Positions 12,514-26,309 of a DNA stretch of 64,000 nt are shown here, in pieces; position 1 is the stretch's first letter, and every line of letters begins with the position of its first letter. Origin of the DNA: Apostichopus japonicus (lineage: Eukaryota > Echinodermata > Holothuroidea > Aspidochirotida > Stichopodidae); the NCBI RefSeq assembly GCF_037975245.1, contig NC_092576.1, positions 2,537,501 through 2,601,500 of the forward strand, given 5' to 3'. A program made the position numbers and the translations under genes. The notes beneath the pieces were generated by a model. It made no database searches and was not told where the DNA came from. It was given only the letters and a program-made list of their open reading frames with translations.

Positions 12514-12853
12514 CAACTTCTTTGCATTATATTGTTCAAATATTTGATTGACAGGTGATGAACAAAAGAAAATGTTAAACTATTGAAAGAGTTAGTAATA
12601 GGAAAGATTAGTGTACATCTTTAGGAAGAAAATGGCGCAATAATTTCGATAGACTTTTATCATTGAATAAAATGTGTTTTGTCTGAGTAGAAAAGAGAGA
12701 AGAAATAGTTAACTGTATAGATTATGATGAATGTATACAAACTGTTGGGTGGATACGATCTACGTTACTTTTTATAAATTGCCCATATGATGAAAACATG
12801 GATCAAAACAAATATAGGAAAAATGGAATGATATGCAGATGTACGTGCCTGTA

Positions 12854-12897
12854 TGTGTGTGTGTGTGTGTGTGTGGGTGGGGGGGGGGGGGGGTGGG
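12854..12897. repeat. (TG)n microsatellite followed by G-run
   Basis: About 24 bp of TG dinucleotides pass into a GGGTGGGGG-type tract of about 22 bp. It is a simple repeat; the small frame crossing it is not supported as a gene. Confidence 0.9.
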
Positions 12898-13430
12898 GGT
12901 ACAAGGGGAGTAAAATTAGTGGGTTTAGAGCAAAGGATTGGAGTGGTGATTTAATTTTCATGGAAGAGGGGAGATGGTGTTATCTAGAATCGCAACTGCA
13001 GAAGGGTCATTGGCACTCGCGGAAGGTAGGCGTGGCTGCAATGTACAGGTGTTTGAGGCGTTGAGCTTGGAAATGAAATACCGTATGAGACACATTTAAT
13101 TAGATATGGGAAGTGACATTAGAGGGGTACGGGAGGGGTGTGAGAGAAGGTCTATATATAGTAGTCTATGCATTGGTTCAAGGCATGATTTGTAGAAAGT
13201 AGGCACAATATAAGGGTCTGCTAGCAGTGCGGAGGTGGGCTTGGTGTTGGGGCCAATATATAGTTGTTGCGGCATTGTAAAGGAATTCACATGGGAATAT
13301 TTTAATGATTAGAGGAATAGTATTCAAAGGCCAGGGGGGTGAGGGATTGGAATCCGGTGAAGGATATTTAGTATTAGATTCATTGTTCAAGGCATGCACA
13401 GTGTAGGCAGATCTCATTCTCTTATTAACA
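12898..13430. other. G-rich intergenic stretch without a gene
   Basis: The plus strand is purine-rich with many GGGG-type words. Short minus-strand frames here (13096-13417) are in low-complexity sequence and lack splice or domain support. Confidence 0.35.
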
Positions 13431-14590
13431 ACAATATATTTATTTATTCAGCTTCTTAACTAATTGCGGTCAATAATTAATTTCACTGTTGATGTTGTAG
13501 TTTTTCAAACTAAACATTAAGCTGCATAAAACACAAAAACAAACAAGTAAGATGATGTTTTTTTTCTGTGTTAAGTTTTTTTTTTTTTGTGTTTGCTGAA
13601 TTTTGTTTTACCTACTGTTTTATTTCAATTAATTAGTAACGTTTTTTTCCCTTGATCAATTTATTTACAAAATTTTCTTTATAAGAATTTTGACCATTTT
13701 ACATTGCTTAACGAGGATTTTTTTCTTGAATGTTTTATTCTTGAACATTTAAGATTAATGTTTATTATTTCTGTGTTTATTTCTTTATTCTAGTGTTAAT
13801 TAATTTATTTTACCCACTTTTTAATTTAAGTTAGTTGGTAAACGATTATTTAATTTATTATCGCTTTATAAGTTTATTGACTAAATATATATATATAGGC
13901 CAAAAAATTTGGACATTTTCCTATTTATCAATAAAGATTTTTCTTTAATTTGTTATTTAATTATCGTGTTACTTTACTTTGCTTACAGAAAATAGTTGAA
14001 AACAAGAACATTATTTTCTTTTGTCAATTTTTCTCTTTGATTCCTTATTCAATTTTATCAATAATTATTATAAACCAGGTAAACAAATGTATTCACCTCC
14101 TCACGCTAGAAATACTTTTATCATTCTTACTGCAATACAAGTCTATCTTTTACTTTTATTTTGTAAAATATGTTTTTTTTTCTGTCTCATTCTGTCTCTA
14201 TTTTACTCTCCTATTAATAATATTCCTTACCTAATGACTGTTCTTTCATTGTTAGTTTATTTCTTAATTCAATTTCTTCTTCATTTATTTGTTTTACTCC
14301 TACAATTATCTTTACCTATCAATAAAACCTTCAGTAATCATTAAATTTAACTATATTAATAGTTCCTATCTTGTTTACATCATTAATATTAATTAGTTAT
14401 TTTATTTATTACTAATATTATTTACATATATTTATTATACTTATTTTACTTTTTTATTGACATTATTAATTATACTTCTTTTTTTTTTCTCCATTTATTC
14501 AGCATATTTTATATTTTTAATATAGCATATACATATTGTTATAAATTATAATCACCTTTTACGATTCTTGCATAGAACATGTTTAAATGA
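13431..14590. other. T-rich low-complexity block downstream of the LINE fragment
   Basis: Over a kilobase of strongly T/A-rich sequence on the plus strand (A-rich on the minus strand). It sits on the 3' side of the minus-strand LINE frame and could include its 3' UTR and tail, but no clean poly-A end or target duplication was located. The hydrophobic Phe/Leu/Tyr-rich frames at 13950-14344 are explained by the base composition. Confidence 0.4.
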
Positions 14591-14594
14591 AATT

Positions 14595-15329
14595 TCAAAA
14601 ACGGAACAACTCTGGGCATTCAGAAAATGCCTGTTGTAATTGAATATAACTTACTTTATCTTTCTTACACTTACTTGATTTTGAATGGATATAACGTTCA
14701 ACATCAATTGCAAACTTAAATTTATAGAAAAAATCGCAAATATTTGGTAAGTTCTTATTTCGCTTACAATCATAGATATAATACTTCATGTGTATTATAA
14801 GAAAATTATATGGGTGACTATATCCATTTCCGTACCCGAAAAAACTATTTTGTTTTGAAAAGAAGAATTGTTGCTTTAAAAACCGATTCTCTACGTCTAA
14901 TATGAAAGATCCAGTAAAATTACAGTCCCAAAATAGATGTTCGATATTCTCAGTTTCTCTGTTACAGAAGGAACAGACCTCTGTATCATTTATACCCATC
15001 AACGCTAAAAGTTTATTTGTTGCAATAATACGGTGTAAAAATTTGAACTGAAAGTATTGGAGCTTTGCATCTAATACAGTGTAGTATGGAATCTTAAAAA
15101 ACCTGTCCCAGTCTTTTTTGGTCAGATCTTTAAAGGAGCAACTCCATTTCTCTCTTGCAGTCGGAACTTTTGATAATCGATGTAAATACATTTTATAGAT
15201 ATGCTGAGAGATAGAGCTAGCCCGAATGGCATTAAAATACATGATAGTATTGTTGTTCATAACATCAGTACTATGGCAACCTGACCTTTTCCACCACTGG
15301 GGAATTGCACTTATTAAACCCCAATACAA
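14595..15329 (-). mobile_element. 5'-truncated LINE, reverse transcriptase C-terminal region
   Basis: A 244-codon open frame on the minus strand. It contains the C-terminal zinc-knuckle of LINE ORF2 proteins: CSFCNRETENIEH followed by LFWDC, that is C119-x2-C122-x8-H131-x4-C136. It is preceded by a helical stretch (YFQFKFLHRIIATNKLL) typical of the region after the polymerase domain. The polymerase and endonuclease parts are absent, so this is a 5'-truncated copy, as is usual for target-primed insertion. The family is likely L1/Tx1-like, judged from the motif only. The frame is open to its stop at 14595, suggesting a fairly young insertion. It lies in the sense direction within the presumed NLR intron and begins about 20 nt after the donor of the exon at 15351-15556. 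Confidence 0.75.
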
Positions 15330-15350
15330 AGTAAAATTAATTATACTTAC

Positions 15351-15556
15351 TACAGTTGCTTGAATCTCTGTGAGTGTTGTAGATAGTTTATTATTCCATT
15401 AACTTCATGTTTATTCATTTCCCTCCCATTTTCTGTGTCTATGTACATCCTCTCTATTGATGTTATGATTGGTAGAGAGAGACCAGAGTAGAGAGTAATA
15501 TCATCTTCATCAACCTTGTTAAAGGACTCGACAAGATACACACAGTCTATTGGAAT
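15351..15556 (-). CDS. NLR leucine-rich-repeat-type exon
   Basis: Minus strand: acceptor TTTCCTTCAG, then 68 codons starting IPIDCVYLVESFNKVDED, including LYSGLSLPIITSIERM and GIINYLQHSQRFKQL, then donor GTAAGT. It starts in phase 0 and ends with two bases of a split codon. The exon at 27086-27288 matches it along its length (IPI..., SF-KVD--DI-L-SGL-LP, E-V-G--NY---S-RF--L), with the same start and end phase. The spacing of Leu/Ile residues fits the C-terminal repeat region that follows NACHT in invertebrate NLRs, where ligand sensing is expected. The exon directly upstream (16887-17006) joins in phase 0. It is flanked by an (ATA)n microsatellite at the acceptor side and a LINE at the donor side. 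Confidence 0.8.
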
Positions 15557-15568
15557 CTGAAGGAAAGT

Positions 15569-16886
<1,318 letters not shown>

Positions 16887-17006
16887 GTCATGCCTGGATG
16901 CTTTCTTCAGGAGCTCTATGGTTGACTTCTGTGATTCCTGACTGCGTTCGTTATCGATGACGACAGTATTTGAACACAGCTCTGTAATAGTCTGGATGTC
17001 TCCGGC
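16887..17006 (-). CDS. NLR exon homologous to the end of the NACHT exon
   Basis: Minus strand: acceptor TTTCATAG, 40 codons starting AGDIQTITELCSNTVVID and ending STIELLKKASRHD, then donor GTAAGA, in phase 0 at both ends. It matches the last about 40 codons of the NACHT exon (NVEDIVDTVKELCSK to STIQLLQIASSHE), which also end in phase 0 at a GTAAGT donor. It is therefore a second, separately spliced copy of the linker between NACHT and LRR regions. It joins in frame to 17616-17671 upstream and 15351-15556 downstream. Confidence 0.78.
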
Positions 17007-17615
17007 CTATGAAATAAAATGACAAAAATTATACAATGTTTAAATTGTCTCTTCCTTCTCTAAAAACTGACACATTCTGGTTAAAGTCCTTCAAATTCTA
17101 TTGATATTTAATATTTGGGTTTTACTTGTCTGTCTCTACTCTATCTCCTCATCTCGTACATATAGCTTAGCCTTCTGTTTGCTCTCCTCTTCCTTAAACA
17201 GTGATTCATAAAATGTATTATTTCATATTTATTCAACTGCAGTTTCTACGTATTATCATCATTTTGTGATACTGTCAATTATTCTAAGTAGCATATACCA
17301 TTCAAGTGGTACCAACTGGCGCCCGTCCCCTCCCCATCATCTCTCTATTCATATTCTTACTTGAATATTACCCAGAAAGAACAATAGCTATTGTTAACTT
17401 CTCAATTCATTTCATTCTTTAATTTTTTTGCAACAGATTAAGCTGCATGTCGCATACTGTGGCAGACTTGTATTTTTACCCACTCCAATGGTATATTCCA
17501 CGGTAGATCATCAGTTAAATATGCAATATTATGTACACAACTAGTAGTTAAATATATGAATTACACAACATGTTTCATGTTGATCCTTACAAACGTTTAC
17601 CATCTTATCACTAAC

Positions 17616-17671
17616 CTGTTTCCATTTACCAGACTGTAGATCTAGTAAACAGGTCTCTTCCGGCCAAAGAA
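17616..17671 (-). CDS. Short exon with LLDLQSGKW motif, NLR locus
   Basis: Minus strand: a strong polypyrimidine tract (TTTTTTTCTTTTCCTGAAG) precedes 56 nt encoding a split-codon residue then LWPEETCLLDLQSGKWKQ, followed by donor GTTAGT. It resembles the 98-nt exons at 5574-5671 and 62197-62294 over the first two thirds (W-P, then LLDLQSG-W) and starts with the same split codon, but lacks their final LLNEDF segment. It ends in phase 0 and so can join 16887-17006 directly. Its biochemical role is unknown. Confidence 0.68.
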
Positions 17672-18793
17672 CTTCAGGAAAAGAAAAAAAGAACATTTAT
17701 ATACCATTGGTCGTGCTACAATAGCAAAGTAAAACTACCATGCTGAAAAATTAAAATAATTTTCGATTATTATTATTTCGTTTTTGATGACGGGATCTCT
17801 CTCTCTGTTCAGATCTCTTTCTGGTTTATTAATATTCCCAATGTTTTAGTGTATCGTTTCCTAATCGTACTATTGGTAATGCTTCAACCTACATAAATAT
17901 ACATATACAAAGTCAGTTTACACTTCAAGATATCAAAAAAGTTCATATAAGAAACGACAAAGGAATGGTACACTTTGAACATCCCATGTACCCATACACA
18001 ATGTAATAGAGTATATACTATTGGTCCTAGACTAACATGTGCTATGTTTGAATGAATGAATGATTGAAGGGTTTAATCACAACAATATAGCGGACAACGC
18101 AAGACGTACACGGATGTAATCCAAACCCCAAATATGCAAATGTTATAATATACGCTTTTTCCAATAATTCTCTGGGAACAATTTCCCTCCGCCCCCCCCC
18201 CCCCCGCCCTTTCAAACACACATGAATAAAAAAACTCAGCACACACCCAAATAGATAGCTCCTTTTAACGCCTATTTTAACAAAATCCCATTATGAGCTG
18301 CCGCAAAATACCTTTAACATTCCTTGATTTGGCTGTTTCCGGTATTATCTTAAAACTGAAGGATGCTGGCAGTTTACATAAATACAACCTGTAAAACAAG
18401 ATAATAATGCAGTTAAATTTTTGACTCCTCTCACTGATCGAAAAAAAGTAGTTTGAAAAAACGTTGACGATTGTTGCTCTCACCGTCTCACGTTATACTT
18501 AATCTTTCTTGAATTATGTTGAACAACACGTATCCATCTTAGTGTTAATATAAAATGATGTTTCTGTATCTAATTTATACTGTTTAGATATCAAGAAAAA
18601 CGAAATAATTTCTGTAAGAAAACTGAAGCTGGCTTGAAACTGTGACGGTTCTGCTGAATTTTTCGTTCTTAGCTCTTGTTTCCTATTTAAATGTGATAAA
18701 TTGATGTGATCTCCGTGTTCCAATATATCCATGGTCATAATAGTGGTATTCATACGGTAATACATTCATTTTAATCCACAAACTTATACATAA

Positions 18794-18847
<54 letters not shown>

Positions 18848-19463
18848 AACATGTGACCCTCCTGCCGCGGTACGTTACATGTACGAGGCTCGGTTATAAT
18901 ACTCTACTCCCTTTCACGTATAACTAATTCAACTAACATGTACACTGTGCACATTTTACCGTCGCCACGGTGTCTATTGTAACCGTCATTTAAAATACTT
19001 TCCTCGAAATGCGCAGCTGTAGGTCAGCTAAAGATGATTCAAGGAAGGAGTGTTAGGGTGTTAATAATTTATCATCATTTTTTTTTTATCATATTAAAAT
19101 GTAGGCTATCATTAGTCAGTCCTTAGATATATTGCAATGGTAGTACGTATAGCGGCCATTCATCGTTGACGGTAATATTGTACTGTGTAATGAAAGCACT
19201 ATACTTATTAGTTTTTCTTTTTCGTTTTTGACAATATATCAGGGTATAAGTTATACCTGTTGATTAGACTGAACTTTAGAAAGAATCTAAGAGTAATAGG
19301 AATGTGTTTAATCCTTTGTAGCCAATGAGTTTTTTTTTGTCTGTTTCAAACACATTATGTGAAATTGCCCTTTTTTATATATTTCTCTAACTAAAACTGA
19401 TAGTAATGTGATTGATAGATATTAATTCTACGCGATGTTTACGTATAGGCCTAGACCCATACG
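17672..19463. other. Intronic or intergenic stretch
   Basis: Contains a poly-C run near 18190-18204 and a (TA)n tract at 18797-18844. Minus-strand frames at 18277-18483 and 18514-18765 lack convincing splice sites or domain similarity. No other feature was recognised. Confidence 0.4.
18797..18844. repeat. (TA)n microsatellite
   Basis: An uninterrupted AT dinucleotide tract of about 48 bp. Confidence 0.95.
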
Positions 19464-19505
19464 TATCTTTAAGTTCATTATTCTAGACTTAGGCATACAT
19501 ACATA

Positions 19506-20424
19506 CAGTGGCGGCGGAACCGGGGGGGGGGGCTTGGGGGGCTCGGCCCCCCAATGAAAAAGGTTGAGGGGGCAAATGCATGATAAGCCCCCCCAATATT
19601 TACCAAGGCTCCGAAACGTGCATCTGCCCATTTTTCAATGCATACTTGTCGATCTGTCCGATGCACACGTATACTATATAGGTGTAATAATTTTAGTAAA
19701 TGCTGGGGGGACCCTCGGCCCGTCCCCTGGCTATAGACCACATTGTCACCTCAACCGCGTCTTCACGCCCCGTGAAAAGTGGAAGCAGTGAGTGTGAGTA
19801 CCGGTAAGCGCAACACAACTTCGTCTTAGGCCAATGACTTGCCTCATTTTACACTACGAGTACACGCAAGGCGTGGAACATGGCTCTATGTTTAAACGCA
19901 ATCAATTATTAAACGAACAAAAACACAATATTAGCATTTCACCTGTACTGTATAGGGTACATGCATTCGTGACAGTGCTTGGTTCATAGAAATTTGTTGG
20001 CAACTGCACATGGTTTTGGAATTACCCATTTGTTGACATTAAGAAATGCTTTCTGTTTTTTCTTATGACATTTATTTAATTATTGCATTTAATTGCAAGT
20101 AGTAATTTACTACACTCAAAAACGTCTTTGCGAGTACACTACGAGTCATAGCTACTCTCTTAAAACACCATCAAGTATACAAATTACTTTGTTTTTACAG
20201 ATTTTTACGTGCAATCTGAGAAATTGCAGGCTTGAAACCCATTATTTAGGGCTAGGTATTCGCAGCATAAAACACTCGGGAAGTGCCGTTTCCGGCCATC
20301 TGGGGGTTTGAAAAACCCAAAATTTTCTTGTACGCTCCGCGCCGACCGACGGTGGCGCTCCGCTTAGATAGTCTCCACACATTAGCCCCCCCCCCCCAAT
20401 AATTTTCCCGTTCCGCCGCGCCTG
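19506..20424. mobile_element. Nonautonomous hAT element, 919 bp, with 8-bp TSD
   Basis: Terminal repeats CAGTGGCGGCGGAACCGG (left) and, reverse-complemented, CAGGCGCGGCGGAACGGG (right). The flanks CATACATA at 19498-19505 and 20425-20432 are a perfect 8-bp target-site duplication, the hAT signature. The interior has no transposase and matches, in inverse orientation, the copy at 31620-32706. The right part carries (on the minus strand) the core block with AAGCGGAGCGCCACC shared by several elements in the window. Confidence 0.88.
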
Positions 20425-21599
20425 CATACATATCTTAATTTTAATTGTTCTAGACGTATAGGCCTACATACATTCACTCTAAAAACAACCTGGTGAAAAT
20501 TCCCTGGTTAAAAATTTGCTAAGATTATCCTTGTTATTGGCTACGTGAGTTAACATCATCCTGGTTACGATCCATCCGCCCTGGCGTAAAGTTGATCTTA
20601 ACATAACCATGGTGAAAATAGATTATTTGCTTATTGCAATTCTCGCCTCTGATTGGTTGGTAGTCGCAACTCAAGACGTTCGATCTAGCAGCTTCCTACG
20701 ACGACAATCGCAAGCAGGAGAAACTTTCAAATACAACGAAGAAATGTGCAAATAACCATCTAATTATATTGCAGATGACGAAGTCAAATTCTTGCTAGAC
20801 CAATGGGGTATGAGTAACCTTAAATCAGTGTTTAAATGTAAAGGTGAAATACCGGGATCATGTCGAATTTGTCACTTCTGTGATACAGTCAGTACGCGCG
20901 ATATTGAAGTAGGCTATAACCTAACGTAAGCCCTTACGTCTTTAGGCTAGGTCAGATTCATTCACTGATGTAGTAAATACACTGTACTGGCTATGAGATA
21001 GTGTAGGCTTGTATTTGTATAGTAAGTACCTTCACTTCAGGACCTGGGCTAAGTCTAGACCTAAGTAAGTATATTCCAACTGTGTGTCATACTCAAACCA
21101 AGACGTTTCCTAATCAACGGCCGCTTCTAGTGACTACTTCTACCAAATTCGTGTTATTGTGGTGTACGGTAGCTTCTGAGGACACACCTAATCAAAGCCA
21201 CACATTAAAAGTGAAATTATGCATAGACCGTTGTGCTCTTGGGTCAGCACACTTTAGTCTTAGGCTTGCCTTCGCTTTTAAAAGACTAGGCCTAGGCTAT
21301 ACTACTAGTGGTCTACATGTTCGGGAAATGGCTATTAGTGATTGCCGACAGTGAAAGGAGAAATTGCTTAAAGTTGCAAGTGATGCATTTATTGTAGTGG
21401 CCTAGATTAACCTCTGACTCTGAGTGTAAAACTTACCCAGGCTAGGCTATAACCAGTTAAGCTTTATTTGTAAATTTAGGTTATATGCATTGAAAATATG
21501 AAATTTAATTTAAAAAAATAATTTTGTACTATTCATTTATAAAACACCAAGAAACCTGTGTATGGTTTATCTCAATATAGACTATCAGGGTTTTTGTTA

Positions 21600-21870
21600 A
21601 GAAATGCAGTAGGCGGGTCAAGTTGAAAAGTAGGCGGGACTGTGTGTACGCGGACATGGGGGAGGGGTCTAAGGTAAGGGGGTGCCCCCCGGAAAATTGC
21701 AATTTAAAAAGTCTCTAGATGCAAAATGGTGCAATATACAGCTGTTTGGTCAATGATATTGCCCCCTCCCAATCACCCCTTTCTTCTGTTCTATTTTTCT
21801 TTTTTCTCCTCAATTTTTTTCATTAACACTCGGGTCATGGAGTCTAGCGAGGTAGCTATGCCACTGAACC
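21600..21870. mobile_element. Degraded hAT-like fragment
   Basis: Words such as GGGGGAGGGGTCTAAGG, GGGGGTGCCCCC and AGATGCAAAATGGTGCAATATA are shared with the element at 25712-26083, and the right side reads GCTATGCCACTG, resembling a hAT end. The termini are too eroded to place a target duplication. Confidence 0.5.
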
Positions 21871-22870
21871 GAACTTAGCAAGGGTGTGACGCACTTGCTG
21901 CATTAAATGAAGTGCGATCATAACAAAATGATAATAGGTCTACGGTACCTACAAAGTGACTGAGTAGGATTTTACTGCCAAAAAATACCCAACTAGGTCT
22001 GTGATAGAACCTTCTGTTTTTTATTCAACTTTTTTCTCTGTTGAGCAACAATTTTTATGTCAAGAGGAGCCCTTCGCCTACCTCTACTCTCACCCAGTAC
22101 TTCAATGTAAATTAAGGGGGGGGGGGGGGGACGGGGTACTTGTTTGTCAAACTTAAACAAATTTTGGCTGAAATTAATAAGGCTAAGCCTACCCATGCAA
22201 TGATATTGGTATAGCCTAGGCCCAGTCACAAATAAGTTTTATCCACATGAGAAATGTAAAAATGAAACACCACATAACTAGGTCACAGCTTTGCACTCCT
22301 AATGTTATAAGCCTCACACTATAAAACATAAATGAGTTTATTAAATCTCATGCAATTGTTCTTATTCTACAATTATACTCCTCACAGAGAGGTTTTGAAG
22401 CACTGCAAGTGAGGCAGACTATTTTTCCATATTATACACAGCAGATCATGAATTTAGTGTAAATCTCAATAAACTGATCTGCCCATAGCAGGGACTCCTT
22501 ATAGCATTGATTTTCTGAACATTAAAAAAGGGACACATTTACAGTAAGGCATATTATGGTTCCATATATATCACAGCAGATCATGAAATTGGTGTAAATC
22601 TCAACTTAACCGAACTGCCCATAACAGTTTTCCTTATGGCATTGATTTTCTGAACATTCAAAAAGGGACACATATACAGTTTTCATGGGAGAGAATTTTT
22701 GTATAGATGCAAACTGGTAAGTATTTAAACATGGTATAAAACTCAAATAAAGACCGTTTATGTAATTGATTTTGTTTTACTTTGAACTATTTTCTAACAA
22801 AGGTGACTGGCTTCTGTTAGGTGCAGAAATAAATAACTCTTTTTGCTGTTATGTGTTATTTTGTTTGGCA

Positions 22871-24757
22871 GAAATGGAAGATTTGTACCAAGAGGAGCTA
22901 ACAGCCATGACAGAGTACAAGAAACACACATCCTTGAGCCTTCCCTTGCCGAAAAATCTATAGGCTGCAGTTTACTTAGCCCTATGATGGTAAGTGTTGT
23001 TCAATGTAATTGCAACTGAATACTGTTGAGTATTACTATTAAGTAAAATATCTCTATACACAAGTTGAGCAACTACAACTCATACCATCAAGTCAAAATT
23101 CCAACACAAAAATGAGTTGCAAGGTGATTGATACCATGTATAAGTTATGCATGTAGAGGTCAATTGAGGTCACTTCGATCATTGCAATATATCACTATCT
23201 CTATCATACTTTCATACACTTCCTCCTATTAAAGTGTTAAAAGATATCGATTTTTCTTTGCACAAGATTGATCTCTTACTCTCTGCAAATTGTGGAAGCA
23301 TAACTTGAAGCCGCTGCGAAGTCATCAATTTTATATTCGATGAATTTTCTTGTGATAGTGAAATTCAGTTAAATTTAAGTGCATGTTTATTAGAAATTTC
23401 AAAACAGAAAGGCCAAATCAGCACTGTACAACATATAATCGTACACTATTCTAAGCATACCCTACATTCTGCACTGCAGATGGCAAGTCTCTCACTTCTA
23501 GTTTTATTACTCCATGGTATAAGCAAAAGTGTGACCATGGCCTTCAGTAAGTGTCAGTCCTTTTTAAAATTGTTGTCATAGAGCAGTGAGATACCTTGGC
23601 TATCTTGGAAAGGGGGGGGGGGGGAGGATGGGAGAAGATGTAAACTTTCAGTGAATGTTACTTTACTATATCAAATTTAAACAATTTCACAAATCTTTTG
23701 TTGCAGATGAATTAAGCATTTTCTCTTGTCACTCTGTTGTTTTGGGGAATTTCAACATCGAAGTGTGCAAGGATGCATCCTTGCAATCATTCATACATGT
23801 AAAACAAGTATGTTTTATTTTTTAGACTTATGTTTAATCTACATGGAATTGTGTTAGCTGATAGCCCACTGATTATAGGTAAAGTGGAACCAGTTAAGAT
23901 CTGTTTGCTTTCAGTGCTCCTTCCTTCATCTACCATAAAATGACAACAGAAACAATGTTGAACCAGTATCACACCCTTTGGTTTGACTATAGGCTAAGTG
24001 TTGTAAATAACACTATTGACTCATTTTGCTCCAGGCGACTATCGTGTAATGCACATTTACACATTTGACTTTCGCCTGTTATACAATTGGAATGTCAAGT
24101 TCACGAACACAGGCTGTGTGTACTTAAATCTCCATTTTCTTGTTTGTCGAAAACGATCTGAAGAAAACGACCTTGAAGAATCTCTAATCTTAAATTGGCT
24201 GCCAACACAGTCTGTTACTGCACTTGCTATAAAAGACAGGCTAATGCAATTTATTCCAATTCTACTACTGAAACTGATAAAAAAATAAGGTTTTCAAAAA
24301 GTTTGGCACAAACTAGTAGACTGAAGAAAGCAATTATTCTTCTTTTTCATTCTAGTTCGTTAACACACCATTCAATACTTTCATTGTTTCTTTCCTTTCC
24401 CAGCTTGGTACACACTGGAAGAGGTGAAAAATGAGAAATTGAGAGAGGCTACCAAGTTACACAGCTTTGCAGAAGTAGAAGGATGTCTTTGGCTTGGATG
24501 ATCAAGAATGTAATTGTAGCTGTTTTTATGAGAAACAATTTGATGTTTTGCATTTCAATTCATCTCTCTCCACAATTGATAATACCTGCTGGTACAACTT
24601 CAATGAAACTTGCATAGAGATGGCCTGTGATGAAGAGACATGTGGAAGTGCTCAGGAATTTTATGTCAAAGGTCATTTAGGGGTCGGTTTAGTTAATTGT
24701 TTGGAAACGCATCTTACTGAGTCCACGGATGGATATGTGGATGTATGCAAAACGTGA
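22871..24757 (+). other. Unsupported small coding-like segments inside the 6.5-kb element
   Basis: Three plus-strand segments could be exons. 22871-22963 follows a TTTGGCAG acceptor and encodes AEMEDLYQEELTAMTEYKK up to a stop. 24016-24288 contains FDFRLLYNWNVKFTNTGC. 24494-24757 is Cys-rich (CNCSCFYEKQFD and CIEMACDEETCGS) and ends with a stop. None matches a family I recognise. They may be host-derived cargo, transposon-encoded exons or chance frames. Confidence 0.25.
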
Positions 24758-25711
24758 TCATAGTTATGGTCATTCGGGGTCGGAGTTTCAGAAATTTCAT
24801 GTTCAAGGACACTTTGGTCTATTCTTTAACTACTTAACTGTTAGCTCAAAATCTTTCCAAATTAATCTTTCTTGTGATTAATAAGCTTAACTTACCACTT
24901 TCTATTGGAGTTAAAATAATTTGCACAAGTATGTGAGGTCCAAGGATGAGTTTATGACTGAAACATTAATGGTATCGTTGGAAGCCTAAACATTGTCTTG
25001 CAGATGTTCGGTTTGCCTGTGCAAAGTGGTCAAATATAATTGTACTAAAATTAAAACTATTAATTAATTACCAATAAGTAAATAATTAAATTAAGAAAAT
25101 TAATTTGGTATTAGGTCATCCTTATCAACAACAATGTGAACATTGATCTTTTAAGACCTTCCTAAGTAGTTCAATGGTAGTCAGTATAGGCCCCAAATTA
25201 TAGCACGCTATAATGGCAAGAAGTTTCAAAAAGTACCTTCCTGGAGGTCTTTACTCTCCAAATGTTCTCAGACATTTTTAAGTAACACACAAGATGACTG
25301 AATGGGGAAATTTTCTCAAAGGTTGTAATAAAAGCAGTTTAAGAATTCTGACCAAAGGTGACCACATTTGAATATCTAACATATTTGGGGCTAATACAGC
25401 ATACCATTAAAGAAAAGAAGCTACTAACACAGGGCTGAATTTTGTCTTACCAAAGGTTATTGGGAGAGAGGCTTTGATCAAGTTTTTCAAGTAACAGGTA
25501 TAGGGTCCATTTCTTGTTCTGTACTGAAAAGTGTTCAAGTGATTTTCAAATTGTATCCTTGTGCAAAGGTGCTGATAAAGGTCTTGGTATCCCTGTTACA
25601 CTTCACAGTTGATGTCGAGCATTCAGAGCTTCAGCATGTGACGATGGTTATGCTGTAAATATGTCCTCAACATTTTGATTTCAGTATTGCATCTCATATA
25701 TTAGTTCATTG

Positions 25712-26083
25712 CAGTGGCGTAGGAAGGTACTTTTGAGTGGGGGGGGGGCTGAAGACTGATGGCCGGCCTAGGGGAGGGGTCTAAGGGGAGGGGGTGCCCC
25801 CTCCCCTTTGGATTTTTTTGCATTTCCAGGTGGCCTCAGATGCAATTTGGTGCAATATAGCACACTTCAACACCCACTCCATTTTGTAAACTTAATTTTG
25901 TATTTTCACCTAGCCTTAGATGCAATTTGGTGCTCCAAATGAGATTTTTTTCTCATTTGGAAATGAAAAAGGGGTTTTCTGACTTGCGAACCGGGGGGGG
26001 GGGGCGGAATGATACTTTCGCCCCTCCACATTTTTCACTGGGGGGGGCTGGCGCCCCCCAGCCCCCCGGTTCCTACGCCCTTG
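25712..26083. mobile_element. Nonautonomous hAT element, 372 bp, perfect 8-bp TSD
   Basis: The ends are CAGTGGCGTAGGAAGG and, inverse, CAAGGGCGTAGGAACCGG. GTTCATTG at 25704-25711 is repeated exactly at 26084-26091. The interior is G/C-homopolymer-rich with no coding capacity. It is nested in the larger 6.5-kb element. Confidence 0.9.
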
Positions 26084-26309
26084 GTTCATTGTATAAATAT
26101 TTGAGGAATTATTTAAAATAAATTGCGAAAGTTCACTTAGTACTCAAAATTCAAAAGTAATGGAGATGCAAATAAAGTTAGCTATCAGTAACATTGATGA
26201 TGTTGTTTTATAATTTATGTTTGCTTTTTCTCAATTTGAATGCATTGCAACTTAAATGGAGAATAAAGTGGCATACCAAATAGTATGAACAAGGAAAGGG
26301 GTGATTTAA

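Noticed and set aside
13950-14344. Hydrophobic, membrane-like frames of 94 and 107 codons
   Set aside because: Two overlapping frames in T-rich low-complexity sequence produce Phe/Leu/Ile-rich peptides without any start context or splice support.
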